Positions 1 through 7,772 are shown, counted from the first letter of the stretch. The stretch: 12,423 nucleotides of DNA from Propionibacteriaceae bacterium (GCA_030450535.1 JAKDIK010000047.1:1-12423); one strand, 5' to 3'. Translations and numbers: made by a program. The notes: generated by a model from the sequence alone, not told the origin.

Positions 1-790
1 ACCCACGATGGCCGAGCGGCGCGGCATCGTCCACCACCTCGTGGACATCCTCGATGTGACCCAGGTGGCGACCGTCGCCGACTTCCAGACCCGCGCCCGC
101 GCGGCGATCGCCGACTGCCGCTGCCGCGGTGTCGTGCCCATCGTCGTCGGCGGGTCGGCGCTGTACATGCGAGCGATCCTGGATGTGTTCGAGTTCCCGG
201 GAACCGACGCCGGCGTCCGGGCCCGCTGGGAGGGGCGTCTGGCCGAGGCCGGTCCCGAGGCGCTGCACGCGGAGCTCGCGCGTCGCAGCCCCGCTGCGGC
301 CGCCGAGATCCTGCCCGGCAACGGCCGCCGCACGGTGCGGGCGCTGGAGGTCCTCGAGCTCACCGGCAGCCATGCCCCGAACCTGCCCCGCTGGACCTAC
401 GCGATCGAGGCGGTGCGGTCGTGGGGTCTGGAGGTGCCCCGCGAGGTCATGGACGCCCGCATCGCCGAGCGCGTGGTGGCCATGTGGGAGGCCGGGCTCG
501 TCGAGGAGGTGCGCCGACTCGTGGACGCCGGCCTGCGGCAGGGCCGGACGGCCGCCGTCGCCATCGGGTACGCCCAGGTGCTGCGCCATCTGGCCGGGGA
601 ATTGACGCAGGACGAGGCCCGCGCCGAGACGATCCAGCGCACCAAGCGTTTCGCGCGCCGCCAGCTGAGTTGGTTCCGCCGGGACCACCGCATCACCTGG
701 CTGGCCGCGGGTGATCCGGGCGCGGCGCGGACGATCGCGGACGCGACGCAGGCGGCCGCGGCGGAACACCGTCGCGACCGGCAGCGTTGA
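1..790 (+). CDS. miaA: tRNA dimethylallyltransferase MiaA, 3' part (5' end outside window)
   Basis: MiaA transfers a dimethylallyl group to N6 of adenine 37 in tRNAs that read codons starting with U. It acts in the cytoplasm. The reading frame is already open at base 2 (…PT-MAERRGIVHH…), so the ATG at 8 is an internal Met and the gene starts upstream. The visible 262 residues hold the family signatures VVGGSALY (nt 143-166), GNGRRTVRALEV (about nt 317-352), the AIGYAQVL segment (nt 560-583) and the basic C-terminal block ending RRQLSWFR (to nt 679). The P-loop (GPTATGKS-type) and the N-terminal substrate residues would lie upstream and are not visible. It is followed after 82 nt by dapF, and a hairpin follows its stop codon. 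The identification rests on conserved blocks in correct order and is strong. Confidence 0.95.
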   Translation, partial: PTMAERRGIVHHLVDILDVTQVATVADFQTRARAAIADCRCRGVVPIVVGGSALYMRAILDVFEFPGTDAGVRARWEGRLAEAGPEALHAELARRSPAAAAEILPGNGRRTVRALEVLELTGSHAPNLPRWTYAIEAVRSWGLEVPREVMDARIAERVVAMWEAGLVEEVRRLVDAGLRQGRTAAVAIGYAQVLRHLAGELTQDEARAETIQRTKRFARRQLSWFRRDHRITWLAAGDPGAARTIADATQAAAAEHRRDRQR

Positions 791-797
791 GGACGCG

Positions 798-814
798 CGT
801 GGAGAACCTCCACG
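798..814 (+). terminator. short hairpin just after miaA
   Basis: A perfect 7-bp stem, CGTGGAG (798-804) with CTCCACG (808-814), closes a 3-nt AAC loop 7 nt after the miaA stop. No T-run follows, so it is not a classical intrinsic terminator. It could be a weak terminator, an mRNA-stabilising element or a processing site between miaA and dapF. This is seen in the sequence; its function is a guess. Confidence 0.35.
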
Positions 815-858
815 TCCGGGGACCAGCGCATCAGGATCTGGGAGCGGTGGGTCCGTGT

Positions 859-865
859 GGAAGGA
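859..865 (+). promoter_or_regulatory. ribosome binding site that fixes the dapF start
   Basis: GGAAGGA lies 7 nt before the ATG at 873. No comparable site precedes the upstream in-frame ATG at 711. The site also overlaps the in-frame GTG at 855, which it therefore cannot serve. This selects 873 as the dapF start. Confidence 0.7.
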
Positions 866-872
866 TGAGTGG

Positions 873-1712
873 ATGGTCGGTTTCGCGAAGGGGCATGGGA
901 CGAGGAACGACTTCGTCCTGCTGAGCGACCCCGATGACACCGTGGGGCTAACGGACGGGGCCGTCCGGTTCCTGTGCGACCGCCGGGGCGGGATCGGCGG
1001 CGACGGCGTCCTGCGGGCCGTTCGCGGCCGCCACATCGATGGCTGGACCGGCGATCCCGAGGTCTGGTTCATGGATTACCGCAACGCCGACGGCTCCGTG
1101 GCCGAGATGTGCGGCAACGGCCTGCGGGTGTTCGCCCGCTACCTGGTCGAGGAGGGGCTCGTTCCTGCGGGCACGACGTCGATCCCGATCGGCACCCGCG
1201 CCGGCCCTCGCGACGCTGAGCTGTTGCGCGACGGCCGCGTGCGCGTCTGGATGGGACGCCCGCAGCTCGGCGACACGAGCTCGCCGATCCGCATCGACCT
1301 GCGCCGGTGGATGGCCGACCCCGTGTGGGTGGGCAACCCCCACGCGGTCGTCATCCTCGACCGGCGCGACCGCCTCGACCAGCTCGACCTGAGCCGTCCC
1401 CCGGTGTTCGAGGCCGAGCACTTCCCCCAGGGCGTCAACATCGAGTTCGTCGAGATCGTGGGCGAAAGGCACGTGCGGATGCGCGTCCATGAGCGCGGTG
1501 TGGGGGAGACCGAGTCCTGCGGCACGGGTACCGTCGCTGTCGCCGTGGCGACCGCGTATCACGAGGCGCTCGAGAAGCAACAGACCACGTGGCGGATCGA
1601 CGTGCCGGGCGGCACCGTCGAGGTGACGCTGCGTGGCAGGCAGGCCTGGCTGACGGGGCCGGCCGAGATCGTGGCCCGCGGCGAGATCGCGTGGCCCAAG
1701 GAGGCTGAATGA
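873..1712 (+). CDS. dapF: diaminopimelate epimerase
   Basis: DapF interconverts LL- and meso-diaminopimelate without a cofactor. It is the last epimerisation before lysine and supplies meso-DAP for peptidoglycan. The 279-residue product has the expected length and begins MVGFAKGHGTRNDFVLL, matching the usual N terminus. Both catalytic cysteines are present: C80 in NADGSVAEMCGNGLR and C216 in ETESCGTGT. The sugar-phosphate-like GNPH element is at residues 154-157. An in-frame extension to 711 would add 54 Arg/Gly-rich residues inside miaA and is unlikely. The stop overlaps the hflX start (ATGA at 1709-1712), so the two are translationally coupled. It may be transcribed with miaA, because no convincing promoter is visible in the 82-nt gap. 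Confidence 0.96.
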   Translation: MVGFAKGHGTRNDFVLLSDPDDTVGLTDGAVRFLCDRRGGIGGDGVLRAVRGRHIDGWTGDPEVWFMDYRNADGSVAEMCGNGLRVFARYLVEEGLVPAGTTSIPIGTRAGPRDAELLRDGRVRVWMGRPQLGDTSSPIRIDLRRWMADPVWVGNPHAVVILDRRDRLDQLDLSRPPVFEAEHFPQGVNIEFVEIVGERHVRMRVHERGVGETESCGTGTVAVAVATAYHEALEKQQTTWRIDVPGGTVEVTLRGRQAWLTGPAEIVARGEIAWPKEAE

Positions 1713-3130
1713 CCAACACCTACGACGTGGACGCCGATCCCGAGGCGTCCGACTACGACGGTGACCAGCTTGAGCTGGCCGAGCGTCTGTCGCTGCGCCG
1801 CGTGGCGGGCATGTCGACCCAGTTGGCCGACATCACCGAGGTCGAGTACCGCGAGCTGCAACTGGAGCGCGTGGTGCTCGTCGGCGTCTGGACGACCGGC
1901 TCCCAGACCGACAGCGACAACGCCATGGCCGAGCTCAAACTGCTGGCCGAGACCGCCGGCTCCGAGGTGCTGGAGGGTCTCGTCCAGCGGCGCACACACC
2001 CCGATCCGGCGACCTACATCGGCCGCGGAAAGATCGACGAGGTGCGCGAGGTCGTCGTCGCGACCGGCGCCGACACGGTGATCTGCGACGGCGAGCTGGA
2101 GCCCGCGCAACTGCGCAATCTGGAGGACCGGATCGGCGTCAAGGTCATCGACCGGACCGGCCTGATCCTGGACATCTTCGCCCAGCACGCGAAGTCGATC
2201 GAGGGCAAGGCCCAGGTCGAGCTCGCCCAGCTCCAGTACCTGCGCCAGCGCCTGCGCGGCTGGGGCGGCAACCTCTCGCGGCAGGCCGGCGGACGCGCGG
2301 CGGGCGGCGCCGGCATTGGCGGCCGCGGCCCGGGCGAGACGAAGATCGAGACCGACCGCCGTCGCATCGGCCACCGCATCTCCCAGCTCCGAAGGCGGCT
2401 GCGCGAGATGGACGCCGTGCGTGACACCAAGCGGGCCGAGCGGCGCCGCAACCAGATCCCGTCCGTGGCGATCGTCGGCTACACCAATGCCGGCAAGTCG
2501 TCGCTGCTCAACCGGCTCACCGGGGCCGGCGTCCTGGTCGAGGATGCGTTGTTCGCGACCCTCGACCCGACCACCCGCCGCAGTCAGAGCGCTGATGGCC
2601 GCGTCTTCACCCTCACCGACACCGTGGGTTTCGTCCGGCACCTGCCGCACGACCTGGTCGAGGCGTTCCGTTCCACCCTGGAGGAGTCGGCGGACGCCGA
2701 TCTCCTCGTCCACGTGGTCGACGCGTCCGATCCCGATCCGGTCGGCCAGATCAACGCCGTCCGTGCGGTCCTCAACGACATCGGGGCGGGCGGCCTCGCC
2801 GAGCAGATCGTCTTCAACAAGACCGATGTGGCGGACGCCGACGCACTCGTCCCCCTGCGGACGTTTGCCCCGGACGCCCTGTTCGTCTCGGCCCGGACGG
2901 GCGCCGGGATCGACGAATTGCGCGCCCGTGTCGAGGAGCGGCTGCCGCGCCCGCCGGTCGAGGTGCGGGTGCTGATCCCGTATGCCCGCCATGACCTCGT
3001 CGACCGCATCCACAAGACGGGCGAGATCACCACCACCGAGCACACCGCCGACGGAACCCGGGTCGTGGCCCGCGTGAACGATGATCTGGCAGGAGAGCTG
3101 GAGCCGTTCACCGAGGGACAGGCGTCCTGA
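1709..3130 (+). CDS. hflX: ribosome-associated GTPase HflX
   Basis: HflX is a TRAFAC-class GTPase that binds the 50S subunit; in characterised bacteria it splits stalled 70S ribosomes after stress. The 473 residues show the N-terminal HflX domain (about 50-180), then a helical linker with the Gly/Arg-rich segment around 186-212 that ends RGPGETKIETDRRRI. The G domain follows: G1 GYTNAGKS at 257-264, G3 DTVGF at 304-308, G4 NKTD at 370-373 and G5 SARTG at 394-398. A strong AAGGAGG (1698-1704) sits 4 nt before the ATG, inside the end of dapF. This gives a 4-nt overlap and likely coupling. The first 45 or so residues are acidic and poorly conserved, as in actinobacterial homologues. The assignment is secure; the stress role is known from the family. 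Confidence 0.96.
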   Translation: MTNTYDVDADPEASDYDGDQLELAERLSLRRVAGMSTQLADITEVEYRELQLERVVLVGVWTTGSQTDSDNAMAELKLLAETAGSEVLEGLVQRRTHPDPATYIGRGKIDEVREVVVATGADTVICDGELEPAQLRNLEDRIGVKVIDRTGLILDIFAQHAKSIEGKAQVELAQLQYLRQRLRGWGGNLSRQAGGRAAGGAGIGGRGPGETKIETDRRRIGHRISQLRRRLREMDAVRDTKRAERRRNQIPSVAIVGYTNAGKSSLLNRLTGAGVLVEDALFATLDPTTRRSQSADGRVFTLTDTVGFVRHLPHDLVEAFRSTLEESADADLLVHVVDASDPDPVGQINAVRAVLNDIGAGGLAEQIVFNKTDVADADALVPLRTFAPDALFVSARTGAGIDELRARVEERLPRPPVEVRVLIPYARHDLVDRIHKTGEITTTEHTADGTRVVARVNDDLAGELEPFTEGQAS

Positions 3131-3177
3131 CCGTGCAGATCGGCCCTCGGCCACGGCGGCGCGGGCGTCCGCCCACC

Positions 3178-3183
3178 TACGAT
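3178..3183 (+). promoter_or_regulatory. -10 element TACGAT of a leaderless promoter for the lactonase-family gene
   Basis: TACGAT ends exactly 6 nt before the ATG at 3190 (spacer GGAACC), so a normal start site would fall on the A of ATG. No good -35 is visible 16-19 nt upstream. The GGAA within the spacer is too close to the ATG to be a useful Shine-Dalgarno site. Three other genes here share the same geometry. Confidence 0.55.
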
Positions 3184-3189
3184 GGAACC

Positions 3190-4218
3190 ATGACGGAAAA
3201 CCTGTTGGCCCTCGTCGGGAACGCCAAGGCGGGCACGATCTCCACCCTCGCCGTCGGCGATGAGGCGCTGCGCGTGGTCGCCACCTCCCAGGTCGGTGCG
3301 GGATGCGGCACCTTCGCGGTGGACGCCGCACGCCGGCTCGTCTACTGCGCGACCAAGGAGCCCGAACCTGCGATCGTGACCCTGGCGTTCGACCCCGCCA
3401 CCGGTGCGCTGAGCGAGGTCTCCAGGACCGGGGTCGCCGATCCGCTCGCCTACCTTGCGCTCGCGCGCGACGGGGCGGTTCTGCTGGGCGCGTCCTACCA
3501 CGGCGGCTGGGGCGCGGGCTGGCCGGTCTCCGACGGGGTGCTCGGGGAGCGGACGGCACCCGTCGAGCACGCCAACATCCACTGCGTCGTCGCCGACAAG
3601 GCGTCACAGCACGCCTACTTCGTCGCGCTGGGGGACGACCTCGTCGCACAGTGCGCGCTGGGCAGCGACGGCACGCTGACCCCCCTCGACCCGCCCACGG
3701 TGGGTGTCGCGCAGGGCACCGGGCCGCGCCACCTGGTGCTGTCGGACGGCGAGCAGTCGGCCTACCTGCTCACCGAGTTCACTGCCGAGGCCATCCGGTT
3801 CGACCGCGACCCGGACACCGGCGTCCTCACCCGCGCCGAGTCGCTGCGCACCCACACCACCGACCGCGGGCTGAGCGACAGCGAGTACGGGGCCGATCCC
3901 CAAAAGGGGCACCTCGTCTGGGGCGCCGACCTGCATCTCGCGGCTGGCGAGGCGTTCCTCGTGTGCTCCGAGCGGACCGAGAGCACACTAGCCTCGGTGA
4001 GGCTGGACGCCGACGGCCACCTGGCCGACGTGGTCGAGTTCACCGACACCCAGACCCAGCCGCGCGGATTCAATGTCACCCCCGACGGCACCCGACTGGT
4101 GGTCGCGGGCGAGGCGTCCGGGAAGGTCAGCCTGGTCGCCGTGGCCGAGGACGGCCGGCTGACCGAGCTCGATCGCGTCGCCACCGGCGAGGGTCCGAAC
4201 TGGGTGCGGTTCATCTGA
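3190..4218 (+). CDS. lactonase/YbhE-family seven-bladed beta-propeller protein
   Basis: This 342-residue cytosolic protein resembles the lactonase (YbhE/Pgl, Pfam lactonase) family. E. coli Pgl of that family hydrolyses 6-phosphogluconolactone. Repeated beta-propeller blades are visible: GTGPRHLVLSDGEQSAYLLTEF-like around 177-197, GADLHLAAGEAFLVCSE around 245-261 and QPRGFNVTPDGTRLVVAG around 290-307. An ANIHCVV segment lies at 128-134. The length fits the family (about 330-380), and no signal peptide is seen. I chose ATG 3190 because a TACGAT hexamer lies 6 nt upstream. An in-frame GTG at 3133 would place a low-complexity Arg/Pro stretch before it. No pentose-phosphate genes are nearby, so the true substrate is uncertain; many members act on unknown lactones. 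Confidence 0.8.
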   Translation: MTENLLALVGNAKAGTISTLAVGDEALRVVATSQVGAGCGTFAVDAARRLVYCATKEPEPAIVTLAFDPATGALSEVSRTGVADPLAYLALARDGAVLLGASYHGGWGAGWPVSDGVLGERTAPVEHANIHCVVADKASQHAYFVALGDDLVAQCALGSDGTLTPLDPPTVGVAQGTGPRHLVLSDGEQSAYLLTEFTAEAIRFDRDPDTGVLTRAESLRTHTTDRGLSDSEYGADPQKGHLVWGADLHLAAGEAFLVCSERTESTLASVRLDADGHLADVVEFTDTQTQPRGFNVTPDGTRLVVAGEASGKVSLVAVAEDGRLTELDRVATGEGPNWVRFI

Positions 4219-4227
4219 GCGCGTCCC

Positions 4228-4299
4228 GACGCCGGCGCGGTCCGCGCAGCGCGTTGTCCACAGGCCGCGTGGCGCCGGGATCATCGGGGCGCCGGCGTC
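4228..4299. repeat. 11-bp perfect inverted repeat upstream of the helicase gene
   Basis: GACGCCGGCGC (4228-4238) and its exact reverse complement GCGCCGGCGTC (4289-4299) are 50 nt apart. The right arm ends 3 nt before the predicted -10 of the helicase gene. A direct repeat GGCGCCGG (4271-4278 and 4288-4295, 17-bp period) lies in the same region. A DnaA box lies between the arms. In GC-rich DNA such repeats arise more easily by chance, so an operator role is only a hypothesis. Confidence 0.5.
4254..4262 (+). promoter_or_regulatory. isolated perfect DnaA box TTGTCCACA
   Basis: TTGTCCACA is the preferred DnaA box form in high-GC actinobacteria. It is intergenic, about 50 bp upstream of the helicase start, and not clustered, so it is not an origin. 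It could be a DnaA-responsive regulatory site. Chance occurrence cannot be excluded. Confidence 0.4.
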
Positions 4300-4302
4300 C
4301 GT

Positions 4303-4308
4303 TACGGT
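4303..4308 (+). promoter_or_regulatory. -10 element TACGGT of a leaderless promoter for the helicase gene
   Basis: TACGGT is followed by 6 nt (GAAGCG) and then the GTG at 4315, which predicts transcription starting at the start codon. There is no purine-rich ribosome binding site at normal spacing. No LexA box is seen, so SOS control of this helicase is not supported here. Confidence 0.5.
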
Positions 4309-4314
4309 GAAGCG

Positions 4315-6357
4315 GTGACGGGGAAGCGCCTGACGGGCAAGCGGCTGGCGGACGACCAGGGGGACGCGGCGGGAATTCTTGCCGAGGCCGTCGCCCGCAT
4401 CGGGGGGCAGCCGCGCGAGGGTCAGGCGCGGATGACCGAGGCGGTCGCCCACGCCATGGACGCCGGCGAGCACCTGCTCGTCCAGGCCGGCACCGGTACC
4501 GGCAAGTCGCTCGGCTACCTCGCGCCCGCGCTGGCGCGGCTCCACGAGCACCCGAACGAGCGCATCGTCGTCGCCACCGCGACGCTGGCGCTGCAGGCGC
4601 AACTGGCGCACACCGACATCCCTGCCGCGGTGGATGCGGCCGCGAAGGTGACCGGCCGCCGAGTCACCCACGCGATTCTGAAGGGCCGCACGAACTACGC
4701 GTGCCTGCACCGCGTCATCGACGGCGTCGACCCGGGCCAGGCGAGTCTGCTCGGCGGCGCGGACGTCGCCGAGAGCCTGCGCTCGGCGCCGGGGGCGGAC
4801 GCCGCCAGCGTGCTCGGCGCCGAGGTCGTGGCGCTGCGGGAGTGGGCCCGCGAGCAGTTGGACGCCGACGCCCCCGGCGACCGCGACGACGCCCCCACCC
4901 ACACCGCGGCGGCGTGGGCGCAGGTATCGGTACCGGTCCGCGAGTGCCTCGGCGCCGCGAACTGCCCGTTCGGCGATGTCTGCTTCGTGGAGAAGTCGCG
5001 CGAGACGGCACGGGGCAGCCAGCTCGTCGTCACCAACCATGCGCTACTCGCCATCGACGCGATGCACGGCAACACCGCGCTTCCGGAGCACGACCGGCTC
5101 ATCATCGACGAGGCCCACGAGCTGGTGGGTCGGGTGACGGGCGCGGCGTCCGCCGAGTTGAGCCCGCAACAGATCGAGCGCGTGGCGCGGCGCTGCCTGT
5201 CGGGGATCGAGGACGACCTCGGCGTCGCCTTCATGGAGTTGGCCGACGAGCTGGCCGGGGTCCTGGCCGACACCGAGCCCGACCGCATCACCGATCCCGA
5301 CGCCGCGGTCTTCGCCGTGCTGGGGCGTCTGCGCGAGGTGACGCGCCGAGTGGCCGGCGTGCTGACGAAGTCGGACGACGCCGAGGACAAGCAGGCGGGC
5401 GCAGCCGCCAAGGAAATCCTGGATGTCGCCGAGCGGATGGCCGTCCTGGGCGATGGGGACGTGCTCTGGCTCAGCGAGCGTGAGAGGGCGGGGCGCTGGC
5501 TGGTGATCGCCCCCCTCGATGTGGCGCTGCTGATGCGCGACAAGGTGTTCGCGCGGACGCCGAGCATCCTCACCTCGGCGACACTGAAGCTGGGCGGAGA
5601 ATTCGAGGGCGTCGCGCGGACCGTGGGGCTGTGGCGCGACGAGCGGCTGCGGGACGGGGCGAGCGCCCCGGACGATCCCACCGGACACGAGTGGCGTGCG
5701 CTCGACGTCGGCTCGCCGTTCGACTACGCCCGCCAGGGCATCCTGTACATCGCCGAGCACCTGCCGAACCCGTCGCGTGACGGCATCGGTGGCGAGGCGC
5801 TCGCCGAGATCGCCGAGCTGGTCTGGGCGTGCGGGGGTCGGACGCTGGGGCTGTTCGCCTCGCAGCGCAACGCGGAGGCGGCCGCCCGGCACTGCCGCGC
5901 CGAGCTGCCGAAGCTGACGTTCCTGTGCCAGGGCGATGCCCAACTCTCGGAGCTCACCCGACGATTCATCGACGAACCTGCGACCAGCCTGTTCGGCACC
6001 CTCAGCCTGTGGCAGGGCGTCGACGTGCCCGGGGACACCTGCCAGCTCGTGATCATCGACAAGATCCCGTTCCCGCGGCCCGACGAGCCGCTGATGCGGG
6101 CGCGTCAACAGGCGGCGCAGGAGTCGGGTGGCAACGGCTTCATGACGGTGGCTGCGCACCACGCAGCGCTGTTGCTCGCCCAGGGGAGCGGACGCCTCAT
6201 CCGCCGCCTCAGCGACCGGGGCCTTGTCGCGGTGCTCGACCCGCGGCTGCGCAAGGCCCGCTACGGCAGTTTCCTGCGCGCCTCGATGCCCGGCTTCTGG
6301 CAGACCACCGACCGCGAGATCGCCATCGCCGCCCTGCGGCGCCTCGGGGGATCCTGA
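4315..6357 (+). CDS. dinG: ATP-dependent DNA helicase, DinG/XPD-like iron-sulphur family
   Basis: This is a superfamily 2 helicase of the DinG/XPD group, which unwinds DNA 5' to 3' and resolves R-loops and other replication obstacles. The 680 residues show Walker A AGTGTGKS (58-65), four cysteines suited to a 4Fe-4S cluster (C130, C211, C217, C223), Walker B DEAH (265-268), LTSATL (419-424), motif V WQGVDVPGD (566-574) and motif VI QGSGRLIRR (623-631). All core motifs are intact. The GTG start is supported by the -10 element 6 nt upstream. The first residues contain a duplicated TGKRL pentapeptide (residues 2-11, encoded at 4318-4347). The gene is monocistronic and converges on the oxidoreductase gene. 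The symbol is used at family level; the paralogue YoaA is an alternative name. Confidence 0.92.
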   Translation: MTGKRLTGKRLADDQGDAAGILAEAVARIGGQPREGQARMTEAVAHAMDAGEHLLVQAGTGTGKSLGYLAPALARLHEHPNERIVVATATLALQAQLAHTDIPAAVDAAAKVTGRRVTHAILKGRTNYACLHRVIDGVDPGQASLLGGADVAESLRSAPGADAASVLGAEVVALREWAREQLDADAPGDRDDAPTHTAAAWAQVSVPVRECLGAANCPFGDVCFVEKSRETARGSQLVVTNHALLAIDAMHGNTALPEHDRLIIDEAHELVGRVTGAASAELSPQQIERVARRCLSGIEDDLGVAFMELADELAGVLADTEPDRITDPDAAVFAVLGRLREVTRRVAGVLTKSDDAEDKQAGAAAKEILDVAERMAVLGDGDVLWLSERERAGRWLVIAPLDVALLMRDKVFARTPSILTSATLKLGGEFEGVARTVGLWRDERLRDGASAPDDPTGHEWRALDVGSPFDYARQGILYIAEHLPNPSRDGIGGEALAEIAELVWACGGRTLGLFASQRNAEAAARHCRAELPKLTFLCQGDAQLSELTRRFIDEPATSLFGTLSLWQGVDVPGDTCQLVIIDKIPFPRPDEPLMRARQQAAQESGGNGFMTVAAHHAALLLAQGSGRLIRRLSDRGLVAVLDPRLRKARYGSFLRASMPGFWQTTDREIAIAALRRLGGS

Positions 6358-6368
6358 CGCCGCCGCCA

Positions 6369-6401
6369 GCGTCCGCGCGCACCATCATCCCGGCCGGACG
6401 C
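6369..6401. terminator. possible bidirectional stem between convergent genes
   Basis: GCGTCCG (6369-6375) pairs with CGGACGC (6395-6401) across a 19-nt loop, in the 62-bp gap between the helicase stop and the oxidoreductase stop. A smaller stem, ACCTG (6412-6416) with CAGGT (6421-6425), overlaps the oxidoreductase stop codon. Neither has a T-run. The position suits termination for both genes, but the evidence is weak. Confidence 0.3.
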
Positions 6402-6419
6402 CCCGCCTGAAACCTGCGG

Positions 6420-7760
6420 TCAGGTGGCGAAGAGCTCGTGGGTCACCTGGTCCGGGGGGACGTCGGCGTCGTGCAGGCTCTCCTCCAGGGTCAGGATCAT
6501 GGCGGGCGGCCCGCAGATGAGGAACTGATAGTCGCTCAGCTCGCGCGGCAGATGGCGCTGGAGCACCTCGATGGTCACCGTGCCCGTCTCACCGTCGAAG
6601 TCCGGCTCCTCGTTGAGCACGTGCACGACGTTCACGTGCTCCAGCGCATCGAGCTCGTCGCGGTAGGCGATGTCGGATGCGTACTCGCTGCCGTAGACGA
6701 GGTGCGCCTCACGGCTTTGTTCCTGCTCAAGCGTCTCCCACAGGCGGCGGAAGGGGGTGATCCCGATGCCGCCGGCGATCATGACCACGGGCAGATCCGT
6801 CGCCAGGGCGTCCCGCGTGAACACCCCGTAGGGGCCGTCCACGATGAGTTCGAGACCCTCGGACGCCTCCTGCAGGCGGGCAGTCTGCTCGCCCTCCTCC
6901 TTCACCGTCACACCGAGCCGACGTCGCTGGGGGTCGTAGGTGGACACGGTGTAGGGGTGGCTGTTCTCACCGAGCGAGTGGCGCAGGTACACGAACTGCC
7001 CCGGCGCGGGTAGGAAGGGCCGCGTGGAGGTCTCCATGACGACCTCGGTGGTGGAATCGGCCACCTCGCGTGCGCCCGTCACGCGGTAGGTACGGCTGCC
7101 CACCCCGAGCTTGTGGAGCATCCGGTACAGGTACATCAGCGCGACGACCCCGGCGAAGAACCACCAGTAGAACCGCATCGGCGTGTGCTGGATCGTGGGC
7201 CCCAGCAGGAAGCTGTGGACGAACAGGAACGGCGGGATCAGGTACGACGACAGGTGGGTGTACAGCCACGGGTAGAAGCCGAGCTGATCCCGGAAGAACA
7301 CCGACGTCACCACCACGAACGCGATCACCCCGAGCGTGATCATGCCGAGCAGCACCCATTGCGAGAACGGATCGCCGAGGTCGAGCGCGTAGATGTTCGT
7401 GCCCTCAGTCGCCCCGTAGTAGAGCCCGATGAAGATCGGGTGCAGTGCGATGATCGGCACACCGAACTGGCCGAGCCACTTGTGGAGCTCGACCACCCAG
7501 GTCAGATCCGGGAACACCGACGAGACGACGCCGCGAAAGCCCAGCAGGAACTGCCAGATCAGCAGCATGCTCCCGACGAACGCCCCGGTCTTGGCGAGGT
7601 ACTTGTAGACGTTGACGATCACCGGCGCGTCGTCGGGCGCCACGAACACCAGCGGGGTCAACGACGTGACCGCGATGATCGCGATCAGTATCCCCCGTAC
7701 CCGTTTGATCCGTGACAGCTCGATCGTGTCCTCGTTGCCCCACAGGCGAAGTGCGCTCAC
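6420..7760 (-). CDS. membrane flavohaem oxidoreductase, ferric reductase/NADPH oxidase-like
   Basis: The 446-residue protein combines a ferric-reductase-like haem-binding membrane domain (about 20-215, around six membrane segments) with a cytosolic FAD/NAD(P)H reductase domain (about 222-446). Two histidine pairs with classic bis-haem spacing are visible: H93/H107 and H169/H182. The FAD-binding motif HPYTVST is at 268-274, the pyridine-nucleotide motif AGGIGITPF at 329-337, and CGPPAM at 416-421. It should move electrons from NAD(P)H through FAD and two haems across the membrane, to ferric chelates, oxygen or another acceptor. I see no added ferredoxin domain and no siderophore or iron-uptake gene nearby, so the acceptor is unknown. 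The GTG start at 7760 is supported by TAGGGT 6 nt upstream. It is transcribed alone. Confidence 0.88.
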   Translation of the reverse strand: MSALRLWGNEDTIELSRIKRVRGILIAIIAVTSLTPLVFVAPDDAPVIVNVYKYLAKTGAFVGSMLLIWQFLLGFRGVVSSVFPDLTWVVELHKWLGQFGVPIIALHPIFIGLYYGATEGTNIYALDLGDPFSQWVLLGMITLGVIAFVVVTSVFFRDQLGFYPWLYTHLSSYLIPPFLFVHSFLLGPTIQHTPMRFYWWFFAGVVALMYLYRMLHKLGVGSRTYRVTGAREVADSTTEVVMETSTRPFLPAPGQFVYLRHSLGENSHPYTVSTYDPQRRRLGVTVKEEGEQTARLQEASEGLELIVDGPYGVFTRDALATDLPVVMIAGGIGITPFRRLWETLEQEQSREAHLVYGSEYASDIAYRDELDALEHVNVVHVLNEEPDFDGETGTVTIEVLQRHLPRELSDYQFLICGPPAMILTLEESLHDADVPPDQVTHELFAT

Positions 7761-7766
7761 CCGTCC

Positions 7767-7772
7767 ACCCTA
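7767..7772 (-). promoter_or_regulatory. -10 element TAGGGT of a leaderless promoter for the oxidoreductase gene
   Basis: On the minus strand TAGGGT is followed by GGACGG (6 nt) and the GTG start codon. The implied transcript begins at the G of GTG. The -35 region (TGCCCG-like) is poor. GGTGG overlapping the hexamer is a weak alternative ribosome site, so this is a prediction only. Confidence 0.5.

Noticed and set aside
711..872. Upstream extension of dapF to the ATG at 711
   Set aside because: The added residues are Arg/Gly-rich and overlap miaA. ATG 873 has a ribosome site and gives the family's usual N terminus.
3133..3189. GTG start at 3133 for the lactonase-family gene
   Set aside because: It adds a low-complexity Arg/Pro stretch without a ribosome site. 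The -10 element 6 nt before ATG 3190 favours the shorter form.
1559..3649. Open frame of 696 codons on the minus strand opposite hflX and the lactonase gene
   Set aside because: It is an antisense shadow typical of GC-rich coding DNA: its product is Arg/Pro-rich with no domain, and the plus-strand genes have intact motifs.
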